From: Psychrosphaera haliotis
Lineage (GTDB): Bacteria; Pseudomonadota; Gammaproteobacteria; Enterobacterales; Alteromonadaceae
Assembly: GCF_039523615.1 (NCBI RefSeq)
Contig: NZ_BAAAFQ010000004.1
Span: 62,001-126,000, forward strand
DNA: 64,000 nt
Direction of reading: 5' to 3'
The notes beneath the pieces were generated by a model. It saw only the letters and a program-made list of their open reading frames with translations, ran no database searches and had not been told where the DNA came from. Position numbers and translations under genes: made by a program. Below, piece after piece: positions 18,960-28,067 of this stretch; the stretch's first letter is position 1; every line of letters starts with the position of its first letter.

Positions 18960-20261
18960 ATGCAAAATAATCCGGCTGCATATACGAGTGACGTCTATAA
19001 ACCTAATAAAGTTGCCATAATTGGCGGTGGCATCGCGAGTTTAATCTTAGCTGACTACCTATCTAAAAAAAGTCCAAACCTAGAAATCACGCTTTTGTGC
19101 AAAGACAGCGACATAGCGTCACAGGGCTCAAGTAATAAACAAGGGGCAATCTACCCTTTGTTACAAGCCGGTAAGTCAATTATTTCTACGTTTTATGCAC
19201 AAGCATTTGAACATGCCATTAAATATTATAGAGAAACTTTGCCATCAGCTAGTGTTGTGCCGCATCAATGGTGCGGTGTGTTACAACAAGCTTTTAACCC
19301 AACAATGCCTGAAAAATTTAAAGAAATCAGCCAACTTTGGGCTCACATTACCGAATATATTGATGATAAATCGAGTTCTGAGTTAGCGGGTATCAGTACC
19401 CCATATTCAAGCTTGTATTTTAAAGATGGCGGCTGGATTAACCCAAATCAATTTTGCAAATGGCTTTTAAATGATCTTATAAGCAATAGAAAAGTCTCAA
19501 TATTACAAAACACTGAAGTAAATAGCATTTCAAAGTCGCATCTTGGAGACTCTTGGGAGGTCTTTTCAGACGGCGTAACAACTTTTGCTGACCACGTTGT
19601 TATTTGTGCCGGTATTGACTCACCTCTAGTCACATACGCCAGTATCAATTCAATTCCAATTGATGGTGTATTAGGACAAGTGTCTAGCTTCAATACGGAG
19701 TCAAGCACGCAACCATTAAAAGCAGTGTTGTGCCATAAGGGTTATATCACGCCAAGTGATGGCAAGTATCAAGCGTTTGGCGCAACCTTCGAAAAGAACT
19801 ATGAATCGATAACTTCAACCCAGGAAGCAATGAGTCAAAATATCGCTCAGATTAAAAAAGTGTTCCCATTTGAAGACTGGGCTCAGCAAGTGAGTAATGA
19901 ATTGGTGAACCATAATAATGCTGCGGTAAGAGCCACAACGCCTGACCACATTCCCATTGCTGGGGAGTTATTTGATTGGAGTTGGATTAAGCATCATGTA
20001 GACAATAATAATGGAAAATATAAACGAGCGGATAAAATACAAGGAAAACTTGATAACCCACTTCAAGGTTTATATTGTTTAACTGGACTAGGAGCGAGAG
20101 GTTTGACGTCAGCGCCTATTTTGGCCGACATGGTTAGTGACTTAATTGTGAATAGTGGTCGTGTTTCAAAACCACTAAATAACCTGATAGAGACCACAGC
20201 ACCGATGAGATTCCAACTTAGAGAATACAAACGTACCAAGGTTTTACCAAAGGTAAATTAA
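18960..20261 (+). CDS. mnmC1: MnmC C-terminal half: FAD-dependent cmnm5U34 oxidoreductase (MnmC1-like)
   Basis: This 433-aa protein matches the DAO-type oxidoreductase domain of MnmC, which converts cmnm5(s2)U34 to nm5(s2)U34. The dinucleotide motif IIGGGIAS is near residue 20, followed by SSNKQGAIYPLLQ, and the C-terminal FAD segment is LTGLGARGLTSAPI. It starts at an ATG 8 nt after the methyltransferase stop, without a strong RBS, so coupled re-initiation is likely. The two proteins together reconstruct full-length MnmC. Confidence 0.88.
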   Translation: MQNNPAAYTSDVYKPNKVAIIGGGIASLILADYLSKKSPNLEITLLCKDSDIASQGSSNKQGAIYPLLQAGKSIISTFYAQAFEHAIKYYRETLPSASVVPHQWCGVLQQAFNPTMPEKFKEISQLWAHITEYIDDKSSSELAGISTPYSSLYFKDGGWINPNQFCKWLLNDLISNRKVSILQNTEVNSISKSHLGDSWEVFSDGVTTFADHVVICAGIDSPLVTYASINSIPIDGVLGQVSSFNTESSTQPLKAVLCHKGYITPSDGKYQAFGATFEKNYESITSTQEAMSQNIAQIKKVFPFEDWAQQVSNELVNHNNAAVRATTPDHIPIAGELFDWSWIKHHVDNNNGKYKRADKIQGKLDNPLQGLYCLTGLGARGLTSAPILADMVSDLIVNSGRVSKPLNNLIETTAPMRFQLREYKRTKVLPKVN

Positions 20262-20265
20262 TCAT

Positions 20266-20294
20266 GAGACATTATTAATAATAAACAATGTCTC
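20266..20294. terminator. Hairpin between convergent mnmC1 and motY
   Basis: An 8-bp inverted repeat (GAGACATT/AATGTCTC) with a 13-nt AT-rich loop fills the short gap between the two stops. There is no long T run, so its strength as a terminator is uncertain. Confidence 0.5.
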
Positions 20295-20305
20295 TAACTA
20301 TTAGC

Positions 20306-21223
20306 TTACGGCCTTTCCATTTGGATAACGACTCGTCTGTTTTCAGCTCGACCTAATATTGTTTCGTTAGATGCGATGTGCCTTTTCTCACCAAAGCCTT
20401 CAACATCAATTTTAGACTGAGCAATACCGAAGCCAACAAACAATCCTTTAACTTCATCAGCACGTTTTTCTGATACTTTTAAGTTAGTGTATCGACCGCC
20501 CCAAGAGCTGCTATAAGCTTTGACCGTAATACGCTCAATATTACTATCATGCTTTAAATACTCTTCAATCTGGGCCAGTTTTTTCTTCGAAGCTTTATCT
20601 AATACTGCGCTATTTTTCTCAAAATTGAGAACAGTGTAAGAAATATCATCAAAGCTATATGGCAATAAACCGTCCATACACGTCAAAAAATCGTAATATG
20701 CAGGCCTAAAGTTTGTTGCAGCTAAAGCCACCGCAACTCTATCGGACTTATTGTGCCAGTCAGCGTAATAAAGTGTTGGGAAATAGCCCTTTTCCAACTC
20801 CGTTAACATAACCCACGCAGAATCTTGGTCAACGTCGCCGTTAAACTGTTTACGCCACTGTAAGCTTGTAATATGGGTTGAGCCTTGTCCTGGCCGCCAT
20901 TGAGGTGGTACCGACTCTATTTGAGCCAGTGAATAATCCGCAGGGAGGCGACGAAGATCGAGTTCAAATTCTAAATTGGTTAGTTTATTTGCCGCACTAC
21001 TAAACTTTGCCGTTCCGTAATTAGGAATGGTATGTTGTAGTTCACATTGTAATCGGTTGTTGTTGGCCAACATCCAGTTCGAATTATTTAAGCTCGCTGA
21101 ATAAGTTCTCAAACTTGACTTAGCATCGGAAACGCCAGTAAAGACAAGCGCTATAAACAAAACAGTCCAGCTAATAAATTCTTTTTTTAAAAGAAATTCT
21201 CTTGATGAATTCATAGGTTTCAT
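20306..21223 (-). CDS. motY: MotY-like sodium-motor stator-associated protein
   Basis: MotY forms the T ring of the Na+-driven polar flagellar motor in Vibrio and relatives and anchors PomAB stators. The 305-aa product has a signal peptide (hydrophobic core about residues 18-34), an N-terminal MotY domain (YSASLNNSNWM... RPAYYDFLTCMDGLLPY), and a C-terminal OmpA-like peptidoglycan-binding domain (about 195-305, ending GRAENRRVVIQM). It sits alone near rnt, as in Vibrio and Shewanella. A start three codons later is possible. Confidence 0.85.
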   Translation of the reverse strand: MKPMNSSREFLLKKEFISWTVLFIALVFTGVSDAKSSLRTYSASLNNSNWMLANNNRLQCELQHTIPNYGTAKFSSAANKLTNLEFELDLRRLPADYSLAQIESVPPQWRPGQGSTHITSLQWRKQFNGDVDQDSAWVMLTELEKGYFPTLYYADWHNKSDRVAVALAATNFRPAYYDFLTCMDGLLPYSFDDISYTVLNFEKNSAVLDKASKKKLAQIEEYLKHDSNIERITVKAYSSSWGGRYTNLKVSEKRADEVKGLFVGFGIAQSKIDVEGFGEKRHIASNETILGRAENRRVVIQMERP

Positions 21224-21390
21224 ATCATTTCTGTCATTAAGATTATGTTGTAATAACGGCTATTACTAATTCTATTGGTAATACTTCTGTTAATACTAAA
21301 GCAATTCATATACCACTTATAGAATATAATTAGTAAATGAAAGAAGACCAACTTCATGCGATAATAGATCATTATTGTTATTAGCATCAT

Positions 21391-22119
21391 GTGAGTACCG
21401 TGACAGAACCTGCCAACGAATCAACTGAAAAAAACAAACCCGATCCAAACCTTTTAAGCTCTCGTTTTAGAGGCTTTTATCCGGTCGTTATAGATGTAGA
21501 GACCGCAGGTTTTAATGCAAAAACAGATGCGCTTTTAGAGATTGCTGCCACTACATTAAAAATGGATGACGATGGGGTTTTGCAACGAGACAAAACAATC
21601 CACTTCCATGTTGAGCCTTTTGAAGGTGCAAATATTGAACAAGCGGCTATTGATTTTAACGGTATAGATCCTTTTAACCCCTTACGAGGTGCTGTTTCAG
21701 AATCGGAAGCTATTAAAGAAATATGCAAAGAGATCCGTAAAGGTCAAAAAGCAGCAGGATGTAATCGCTCTGTAATTGTGGCTCACAACGCGGCGTTTGA
21801 TCATGGTTTTGTTATGGCTGCTATAGAGCGTATTAATTATAAACGAATTCCATTTCACCCTTTTGTAACTTTTGATACCGCATCTTTTGCCGCATTGAGT
21901 CTAGGCCACACTGTACTTGCTGAAGCTTGCAAACGCGCTGGTTTAGGTTTTGACAACAAAGAAGCTCATTCGGCTAAATACGATACTGAAAAAACCGCTG
22001 ACTTATTTTGTTACATGGTTAATCGTTGGAAAGAACTTGGAGGATGGCCAATTCCTGATGTAACTCCACCATCTCCAGAGTTAGAGCAAGAGTTAAACAA
22101 AGAGTTAGATCAAGAGTAA
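21391..22119 (+). CDS. rnt: RNase T, tRNA CCA-end turnover exonuclease
   Basis: RNase T is a DEDDh 3'-5' exonuclease trimming tRNA and other stable RNA ends. The metal ligands are visible: Asp35/Glu37 in VVIDVETAG, Asp in HNAAFDHGF, and the His/Asp pair in HSAKYDTEKTADL. The start is GTG at 21391 (another GTG lies three codons on). The 242-aa protein has a longer N-terminus and an acidic C-terminal tail than E. coli RNase T. Confidence 0.94.
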   Translation: MSTVTEPANESTEKNKPDPNLLSSRFRGFYPVVIDVETAGFNAKTDALLEIAATTLKMDDDGVLQRDKTIHFHVEPFEGANIEQAAIDFNGIDPFNPLRGAVSESEAIKEICKEIRKGQKAAGCNRSVIVAHNAAFDHGFVMAAIERINYKRIPFHPFVTFDTASFAALSLGHTVLAEACKRAGLGFDNKEAHSAKYDTEKTADLFCYMVNRWKELGGWPIPDVTPPSPELEQELNKELDQE

Positions 22120-22230
22120 CGTCGGTAGAATTTAACAGATAATTAAATTGGTTAAGAAGCTAAATAAAGGCAAATAACAACCAATTGAAAAGTCTCAACG
22201 TTGTTCAGGACTGGTCAAATTGTTATAAGA

Positions 22231-22260
22231 AAGCCTGCAGAAAAGTGCAGGCTTTTTTCT
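22231..22260 (+). terminator. Rho-independent terminator after rnt
   Basis: Stem AAGCCTGCA/TGCAGGCTT (9 bp) with a six-base loop followed by a T run, about 110 nt past the rnt stop. Confidence 0.9.
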
Positions 22261-22339
22261 TTTCTGGGCCTAGACACACTATTAGTCAGGACTACGCTAA
22301 TATGACAAAGCTAAATTAGTTAGTTTATAAATTGAACCA

Positions 22340-22759
22340 TCAATTACAAAATAACTCAATTTGCCTATTCGCCAGACGCTTCTGTTGAGCAATATCATTT
22401 TGTGACAAGGTTTTAGGGTTACCTTTATCATCCAATACTTTCACAGACTCATAAGAGTCCAATACCTTTAAATTATGCTTGGCTTTATCACAATATAATT
22501 TAGCTTGTGAGTTCAATTCATCTACCATAGAGTCGTCTTTATCTGCGTTTATAGATATTTCTACAGATTGACCATCTTTCTTGCCGCGCAGCACTCTATC
22601 GCCTTCAATTTCTAATTCTACATACTTGCTATTTTGAGGACGATATTCACTAAATGTCACCACGCCTTTCGCATCAATCCAACGGTATACCTTCACCTTT
22701 TGTGAACCTGCGTAGCTACTGCTGACTAGTAACATGCATAAAATTGCTAAAAACCTCAT
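22340..22759 (-). CDS. Secreted DUF4124-type protein
   Basis: The 139-aa product has a signal peptide (about residues 1-17, cleavage after SSYA) and a short N-terminal domain of the DUF4124 type (VYRWIDAKGVVTFSEYRP), usually found in small periplasmic proteins of unknown role. The remainder is charged and probably helical, ending with a lone Cys pair member. It is divergent from pssA with an 80-nt shared upstream region. Function unknown. Confidence 0.75.
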   Translation of the reverse strand: MRFLAILCMLLVSSSYAGSQKVKVYRWIDAKGVVTFSEYRPQNSKYVELEIEGDRVLRGKKDGQSVEISINADKDDSMVDELNSQAKLYCDKAKHNLKVLDSYESVKVLDDKGNPKTLSQNDIAQQKRLANRQIELFCN

Positions 22760-22841
22760 TAGGTCCCCTTGTTGTCCTTTGAATTTTATATGCTATGGTG
22801 CTTTTATATCCTTATTTAGCCAAAAAATAAAAGAAAATTTG

Positions 22842-23642
22842 ATGTCTGTCGATAATTCCAATAAAAACAAACCTAAAGAGCACTTCTATTTACTTCCAAA
22901 CTTGCTTACCACTGCCGGATTATTTTTTGGCTTTTACGCCATAATATCCAGTATCAATAATCAATTCGAACATGCCTCTGTCGCGATATTTATTGCCATG
23001 ATATTTGATGGCTTAGATGGCAGAGTTGCTCGCATGACAAATACTCAAAGTGAGTTTGGCGCACAATACGACAGTATGGCTGATATTGTCTCCTTTGGGA
23101 TCGCTCCAGCTATATTAACGTATAGTTTTTGTCTATCTTCATTTGGAAAATTAGGTTGGCTGGCCTGTTTTATTTTTGTTGCTTGTGCTGCTCTACGTTT
23201 AGCTCGATTCAATTCTATGTTGTCTATTTTTTCTAAGAATTACTTTCAAGGTTTACCATCGCCTGCCGCTGCAGCTCTTGTAGCAAGTATGGTTTGGGTA
23301 CTTCAATCATTCGAGCTAGAAAATGGCATTATCTCCCTTGTTGTTGCAGTAGTCACAGTTCTGTCGGGTTTATTAATGGTGAGTAACTTTAGATACAGCG
23401 CATTCAAGAACCTAACATTACTTAAGGAGCAACCTTTCGTAAGTTTACTAATTGCAGTGTTCTTATTTGTTGTTATAGCTGCAAGACCAGCGGAAGTTTT
23501 ATTTATTACTTTCTTCATCTACGCCTTAAGTGGCGCAGTTCTCGGTTTTAATTCTATTAAATTTTCCAAACTAAATGGTAAAAATGACGCTGACTTTAAC
23601 GACTCAAATAATGAAGTAACCGAGGAAAAAACAAAGGAATAA
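22842..23642 (+). CDS. pssA: CDP-diacylglycerol--serine O-phosphatidyltransferase
   Basis: This membrane enzyme makes phosphatidylserine, the precursor of phosphatidylethanolamine. The CDP-alcohol phosphatidyltransferase motif DG-x2-AR-x8-G-x3-D-x3-D is complete (DGRVAR...G...DSMAD), and about eight hydrophobic segments follow. I start at the ATG at 22842 because the family begins just before the first membrane span; upstream codons overlap the divergent gene's promoter region. The product is 266 aa, of the multi-span type rather than the soluble E. coli type. Confidence 0.93.
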   Translation: MSVDNSNKNKPKEHFYLLPNLLTTAGLFFGFYAIISSINNQFEHASVAIFIAMIFDGLDGRVARMTNTQSEFGAQYDSMADIVSFGIAPAILTYSFCLSSFGKLGWLACFIFVACAALRLARFNSMLSIFSKNYFQGLPSPAAAALVASMVWVLQSFELENGIISLVVAVVTVLSGLLMVSNFRYSAFKNLTLLKEQPFVSLLIAVFLFVVIAARPAEVLFITFFIYALSGAVLGFNSIKFSKLNGKNDADFNDSNNEVTEEKTKE

Positions 23643-23710
23643 TACTATTTCCTTGTAACCCCTATTTAGTCAACTAGACTTAAAAGGATTTGTAATATTG
23701 GGGAATATTC

Positions 23711-24463
23711 ATGGATTTTGTAAATTTTGAAGTTGGCTCAAAAACCGTTTCGCTTGCCATCTTAAATATCTTGTTAACAGAACAGTATCGTGAAAACCTA
23801 ACAGAAATGCCTAACCACAATCCAAACTTTATGGGCATTAAAGACTTTATGAATATTCCAGTGCCTATTTTTGACCTAGGTAAAATACTAAATCATTGTT
23901 CTACCAAAGATAAAAATACCCAAACTGTAAATCAATTTTTAGAACAAAAAAATATTTTTAACCAATGGCTACTATCCAATAAAGGTAACAACGTTTTAAC
24001 AAAACCACATGCATTACTGAAGTGGCTAAATAACTTCACAAGCAGTGATGAAGACTTGGCTAGTATCATGTCAAAGGCTAAGCTAATTGTTGAGCAAATA
24101 GTCTCGAAAAATATTGCTGAAGACAACAAACTAAATTCAAAAGTTAATCAGTTGTTTGAAAATGCCATTGAGCATATTGAATACAGTTACAAACCCATTA
24201 TCGTTTTTACGACCATAAATGGCAGTGCGCCTCACATAGGTCTCTTAGTTGACAAGGTTGAAGATAATATCCACGTCAATGAATCAGACATAAAGTCATT
24301 AGACAAAGTAACAACGGTTGGATTTGAATTAGATAACGATACTAAAGCAATTTTGAAAGGGTTAATTCAGCTTGGGGACAAACACAGTTTGATAATTGAT
24401 CCAGCATCATTATTTACTAAGGGTATAAAAAGCGATGAAGTTCAAACAGAGGCTGTTGTCTAA
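23711..24463 (+). CDS. CheW-like protein with an inserted CZB-like helical segment
   Basis: Residues 1-60 look like the first half of a CheW domain (strands then VPIFDLGKIL). Residues about 163-200 look like the second half (KPIIVFTTINGSAPHIGLLVDKVEDNI). Between them about 100 residues resemble a chemoreceptor zinc-binding (CZB) four-helix unit, including a KPHALLKWL segment similar to its HxxLGKWL-type motif, though the other zinc ligands look lost. It may couple a metal or redox signal to a chemosensory complex. The stop overlaps the convergent pgpA stop. The domain call is from pattern only. Confidence 0.55.
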   Translation: MDFVNFEVGSKTVSLAILNILLTEQYRENLTEMPNHNPNFMGIKDFMNIPVPIFDLGKILNHCSTKDKNTQTVNQFLEQKNIFNQWLLSNKGNNVLTKPHALLKWLNNFTSSDEDLASIMSKAKLIVEQIVSKNIAEDNKLNSKVNQLFENAIEHIEYSYKPIIVFTTINGSAPHIGLLVDKVEDNIHVNESDIKSLDKVTTVGFELDNDTKAILKGLIQLGDKHSLIIDPASLFTKGIKSDEVQTEAVV

Positions 24464-24939
24464 CCTAATAGCGGCATAATGAAATATAAACAAACGCCAG
24501 CGGCTAAGCCCGCTACAATGTCATCAATCATAATGCCTAAACCACCATGAACGTGCTTGTCTAAGTAACTTATAGGCCAAGGTTTAACAATATCAAAGAA
24601 CCTGAATAATACAAATCCTACGGCAATAGCAGTCCAACTAAATGGAACAAAGCATAAGGTAATAAACATACCTGCAAACTCATCCCATACAATCGCTTTA
24701 TGATCGTGAACGCCGATGTCCGACGCAGCTTTGCCACAAATATAAGGGCCCACTACGCAAGTAAACAGAGTGAACAATATAAATATATAAGCTGGGCTAT
24801 AAACAAATGCTAAGTAAAAAGGGATGGCAGCTAATGTCCCAAACGTGCCAGGAGCAAATGGCGCAAGGCCACTACCAAACCCTGTAGCTAAAAGGTGTGT
24901 TTTATTACATAAGTTAAATTTAGCCGCAGGGTTTTCCAC
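24460..24939 (-). CDS. pgpA: PgpA, phosphatidylglycerophosphatase A
   Basis: PgpA dephosphorylates phosphatidylglycerol phosphate at the inner membrane. The 159-aa product shows the family pattern GFGSGLAPFAPGTFGTL near the N-terminus and VWDEFAGMFITL, plus a C-terminal IDDIVAGLAAG segment, with several membrane spans. It starts 1 nt after thiL's stop and ends the rib/nusB/thiL operon. Confidence 0.94.
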   Translation of the reverse strand: MENPAAKFNLCNKTHLLATGFGSGLAPFAPGTFGTLAAIPFYLAFVYSPAYIFILFTLFTCVVGPYICGKAASDIGVHDHKAIVWDEFAGMFITLCFVPFSWTAIAVGFVLFRFFDIVKPWPISYLDKHVHGGLGIMIDDIVAGLAAGVCLYFIMPLLG

Positions 24940-24940
24940 T

Positions 24941-25921
24941 TTACTTCTCTTCTTTATCCGAAAAATGCTGAAAGCCCTTTTGGCCTTTCAAGTTAAACGG
25001 CTCGTCATTGAACAGCAATTCAATTCCGGTATCGCCGCCACAAATTTGGCCAATGCAGGTATATTTAACACCCATCGCTGTTGCGTTTTGCTCTAAGTAA
25101 CCTTTTTGTTGTTCAGGCACAGTAAACAAAATTTCATAGTCTTCCCCACCGGTTAACGCCAGAGAAATTGCTTTTTCTTGGCCAACAGCATCGTATAGCG
25201 TATGTGAAATAGGTAATCGCTCTACATCTATTCTTGCTGAGACTGATGAGGCCTTAAGAATGTGGCCAAGGTCTTGAATTAAACCATCAGAAATATCAAG
25301 TGCAGAGGTTGCCGCGTGTCTTACAACCTGTCCGGCAGCAATTCGTGCAACTGGGTAGTCAAAACGTTGCTGAATATGGCTAGCAATATCTTCCGGGAAC
25401 TTAAGCCCATTAATTTTTGAGTCAACCGCCAGAGCAGATTCACCTAACTCACCTGTTACATAAATCCAATCGCCCGCTTTAGCTCCAGATCTTAATAACG
25501 CTTTGCCTTCTGTTATAAATCCTTTAAGGCTCACTGTAACCGCTAGCGGCCCTTGCGTAGTATCACCACCAACAATTTGAACATTATAATATTCTGCAAT
25601 TTCAAACAAACCGTCAGCAAACTCTTTTACCCATTGCTCATCAGCGTTTGGCAGCGTTATAGCAACTGATGCCCAAGCAGGCTCGGCGCCCATAGCAGCA
25701 AAATCACTTAAGTTAACCGCTAAGCAACGATGACCAATTGATCTGGCACTTGTATCTGTAAAAAAGTGGGTGTTTTCAACCATGGTATCTGTGGCAACGA
25801 CAAGCAGCTTATCCTGCGGCATTTTCATTAAAGCGGCGTCATCTCCGACGCCGACAATAACATCTTTACGTTGCGGACCACGGCCTGAAAAATAAGTCTG
25901 AATCATTTCAAACTCTTTCAT
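24941..25921 (-). CDS. thiL: ThiL, thiamine-monophosphate kinase
   Basis: ThiL phosphorylates thiamine monophosphate to the active diphosphate. It has the AIRS-kinase fold motifs VGVGDDAAL near the N-terminus, LAVNLSDFAAMGAEPAW and VGGDTTQGP. I choose the second ATG (25921) because AAGGAA sits 6 nt before it and directly abuts the first ATG. The product is 326 aa. It lies between nusB and pgpA in the conserved order. Confidence 0.95.
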   Translation of the reverse strand: MKEFEMIQTYFSGRGPQRKDVIVGVGDDAALMKMPQDKLLVVATDTMVENTHFFTDTSARSIGHRCLAVNLSDFAAMGAEPAWASVAITLPNADEQWVKEFADGLFEIAEYYNVQIVGGDTTQGPLAVTVSLKGFITEGKALLRSGAKAGDWIYVTGELGESALAVDSKINGLKFPEDIASHIQQRFDYPVARIAAGQVVRHAATSALDISDGLIQDLGHILKASSVSARIDVERLPISHTLYDAVGQEKAISLALTGGEDYEILFTVPEQQKGYLEQNATAMGVKYTCIGQICGGDTGIELLFNDEPFNLKGQKGFQHFSDKEEK

Positions 25922-25948
25922 AACCATTTCCTTTTGGTGTGAGTCTAG

Positions 25949-26368
25949 TTATCTAAGAGGGATACGAAGATCTTTGGCGGCTCTGTCCAATACGCCGTTA
26001 ACAAAGCGGTGGCTATCATCTGCACCAAATTTCTTTGCCAATTCAATGCCTTCGTTGATCGCAACCTTGTAAGGTACGTCGACTCTGAATTTTAACTCAA
26101 ATGCAGACAAGCGCATGATGGCTTTTTCGATTTGATCAACATCTTCATATGGACGCTCAGTATAAGGTGTTAGCGCAGTGTCTAACTCTTTATAGTGTGC
26201 GGCAACACCACGAATAGCTTCTTTGAAGAACTCAACGTCAATTTTATTTACGTCATTTTCCAAAAGGAACTGTTGCTCAATGTCACTTACGTGGTTTTGG
26301 CTAATCTGCCATGAATATATAGCTTGTACTGCAAGGCTACGTGCCTTTCTTCTTGCTGCTGGTTTCAT
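25949..26368 (-). CDS. nusB: NusB, transcription antitermination factor
   Basis: This all-helical protein (139 aa) binds boxA RNA with NusE (S10) in rRNA antitermination. It begins KPAARRKARSLAVQAIYSWQ and ends with RFVNGVLDRAAKDLR, both diagnostic of the family. It follows ribH by 9 nt, the standard ribH-nusB pair. Confidence 0.97.
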   Translation of the reverse strand: MKPAARRKARSLAVQAIYSWQISQNHVSDIEQQFLLENDVNKIDVEFFKEAIRGVAAHYKELDTALTPYTERPYEDVDQIEKAIMRLSAFELKFRVDVPYKVAINEGIELAKKFGADDSHRFVNGVLDRAAKDLRIPLR

Positions 26369-26377
26369 TATATTGCC

Positions 26378-26842
26378 TTAGATTTGCGCCATTACATTAA
26401 CCATCTCAAGTGCACCAAGGGCAGCTTCACCGCCTTTGTTTCCAGCTTTTGTGCCAGAGCGCTCGATAGCTTGTTCAATGCTGTCTGTTGTGATTACACC
26501 AAATGATACTGGTATATCGTAATCTAACGATACAGACGCTAAACCTTTGTTACATTCACCTGCAACAAATTCAAAATGAGGTGTGCCGCCTCTGATTACT
26601 GCACCAATAGCAATAATGGCATCAACTTCACCACGCTTAGCGATCTTTTTTGCCGCTAATGGTAATTCATAGGCGCCAGGAACATAAACAATAGTGATAT
26701 CGTCTTGGTTTACTTCGCCATGACGCTCTAGGGCATCAACTGCGCCTTCTAATAAGCTATCAACCACAAAGTGATTAAAACGAGATACTACAATTGCGAA
26801 TTTTTTACCTGTCGCACGAAAATTGCCTTCGATGACGTTCAT
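26378..26842 (-). CDS. ribH: RibH, lumazine synthase
   Basis: RibH condenses the RibB product with aminouracil to give 6,7-dimethyl-8-ribityllumazine. The 154-aa protein carries the pattern VSRFNHFVVDSLLEGAVDAL, PGAYELPLAAKK and GAVIRGGTPHFEFV. It lies between the ribB-like gene and nusB. I saw no FMN riboswitch in the 90 nt upstream. Confidence 0.97.
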   Translation of the reverse strand: MNVIEGNFRATGKKFAIVVSRFNHFVVDSLLEGAVDALERHGEVNQDDITIVYVPGAYELPLAAKKIAKRGEVDAIIAIGAVIRGGTPHFEFVAGECNKGLASVSLDYDIPVSFGVITTDSIEQAIERSGTKAGNKGGEAALGALEMVNVMAQI

Positions 26843-26932
26843 TCGGGAACCTTATTTCTTATCTTTAAAAAATTTTGCGCGATAATACCACAACATATTA
26901 GTAGATGTTAGCAGATCGCGCGATCTTAGATC

Positions 26933-28039
26933 TTATTCACTTACATACTCTACAACTTCTAAGCCAAAGCCTGAAAGTGCATGATATTTTTTAGGCGAAC
27001 TTAATAAACGCATTTGATTAACACCAAGCTGTGCAAGTATTTGTGAGCCTACTCCAACATTACGAGAAGTGCCTTGCCATTTAGCCGGTGGTAAATTATC
27101 GCCATTGTCTTCCGCTTCAAAGCGTTTAACTATATTTATAAGCTCTTGATTACTTTCTTGCTTGCCAAGTAATACTAGAACACCGCCTTCAGCTGATATT
27201 TTTTGCAAAGCAGAATCAATAGAGAAGCTGCGGTTTACTGAGCGGTCAGAACTCAATAAATCACTGAATGTATTTTGTAAATGAACACGAACAAGAGGTG
27301 CATCCATTTTATCAATGTCACCTTTTACCATTGCAAAGTGTAACTGTTCGTCAATTGTGTCTTTAAATGTAACTAACTGAAACTCACCAAATTGAGTCGG
27401 TATTTTACAACTAGCAATTTTTTCTACCGTCGTTTCATTTAAATTTCTGTATTCAATTAAGTCTGCAATAGTGCCAATTTTTAGGTCGTGCTTTTTCGCA
27501 AACACTTCTAAATCAGGACGACGAGCCATAGTGCCATCATCATTTAATATCTCGACGATAACGCCACAGTCAGCGCGACCCGCTAAACGAGCTAAGTCAA
27601 CGGCAGCTTCAGTATGGCCTGCGCGTGTTAAAACACCGCCTTTTTTAGCAACTAAAGGGAAAATGTGACCCGGCTGTACTATGTCTGCTGGTTTTGCATT
27701 TGGAGCGACAGCCGCTTGAATTGTTCTTGCTCTATCTGCAGCACTAATACCTGTTGTTACGCCTTCGGCAGCTTCAATTGAAACCGTAAAGTTAGTAGCA
27801 AACTGAGCATTATTATTATCTACCATTAACGTTAAGTTTAACGCTCTTGCTCGATCTTCTGTCATTGGTAAACAAACTAGACCTCTAGCGTGGGTTACCA
27901 TAAAGTTAATATGCTCTGGCGTCAGCATGTCTGCCGCCATGATTAAGTCACCCTCATTTTCTCTGTCTTCATCATCCATCAAAATGACCATTTTACCGTG
28001 ACGGATGTCTTCAATTATTTCTTCTGGTGTATTCAAATT
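26933..28039 (-). CDS. ribB: RibB (DHBP synthase) fused to a degenerate RibA domain
   Basis: The N-terminal half is a complete 3,4-dihydroxy-2-butanone 4-phosphate synthase (MDDEDRENEGDLIMAA and RAGHTEAAVDLARLAG motifs), making the four-carbon unit of riboflavin. The C-terminal half aligns with GTP cyclohydrolase II in outline, but the zinc-binding cysteine cluster is missing (QNTFSDLLSSDRS occupies that place), so the cyclohydrolase is predicted inactive. I start at MNLNTPEEIIED (28039), which gives 368 aa. A separate ribA is expected elsewhere in the genome. Confidence 0.92.
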   Translation of the reverse strand, partial: NLNTPEEIIEDIRHGKMVILMDDEDRENEGDLIMAADMLTPEHINFMVTHARGLVCLPMTEDRARALNLTLMVDNNNAQFATNFTVSIEAAEGVTTGISAADRARTIQAAVAPNAKPADIVQPGHIFPLVAKKGGVLTRAGHTEAAVDLARLAGRADCGVIVEILNDDGTMARRPDLEVFAKKHDLKIGTIADLIEYRNLNETTVEKIASCKIPTQFGEFQLVTFKDTIDEQLHFAMVKGDIDKMDAPLVRVHLQNTFSDLLSSDRSVNRSFSIDSALQKISAEGGVLVLLGKQESNQELINIVKRFEAEDNGDNLPPAKWQGTSRNVGVGSQILAQLGVNQMRLLSSPKKYHALSGFGLEVVEYVSE

Positions 28040-28067
28040 CATATTTTCTACCAATTTTGGATGAGGC

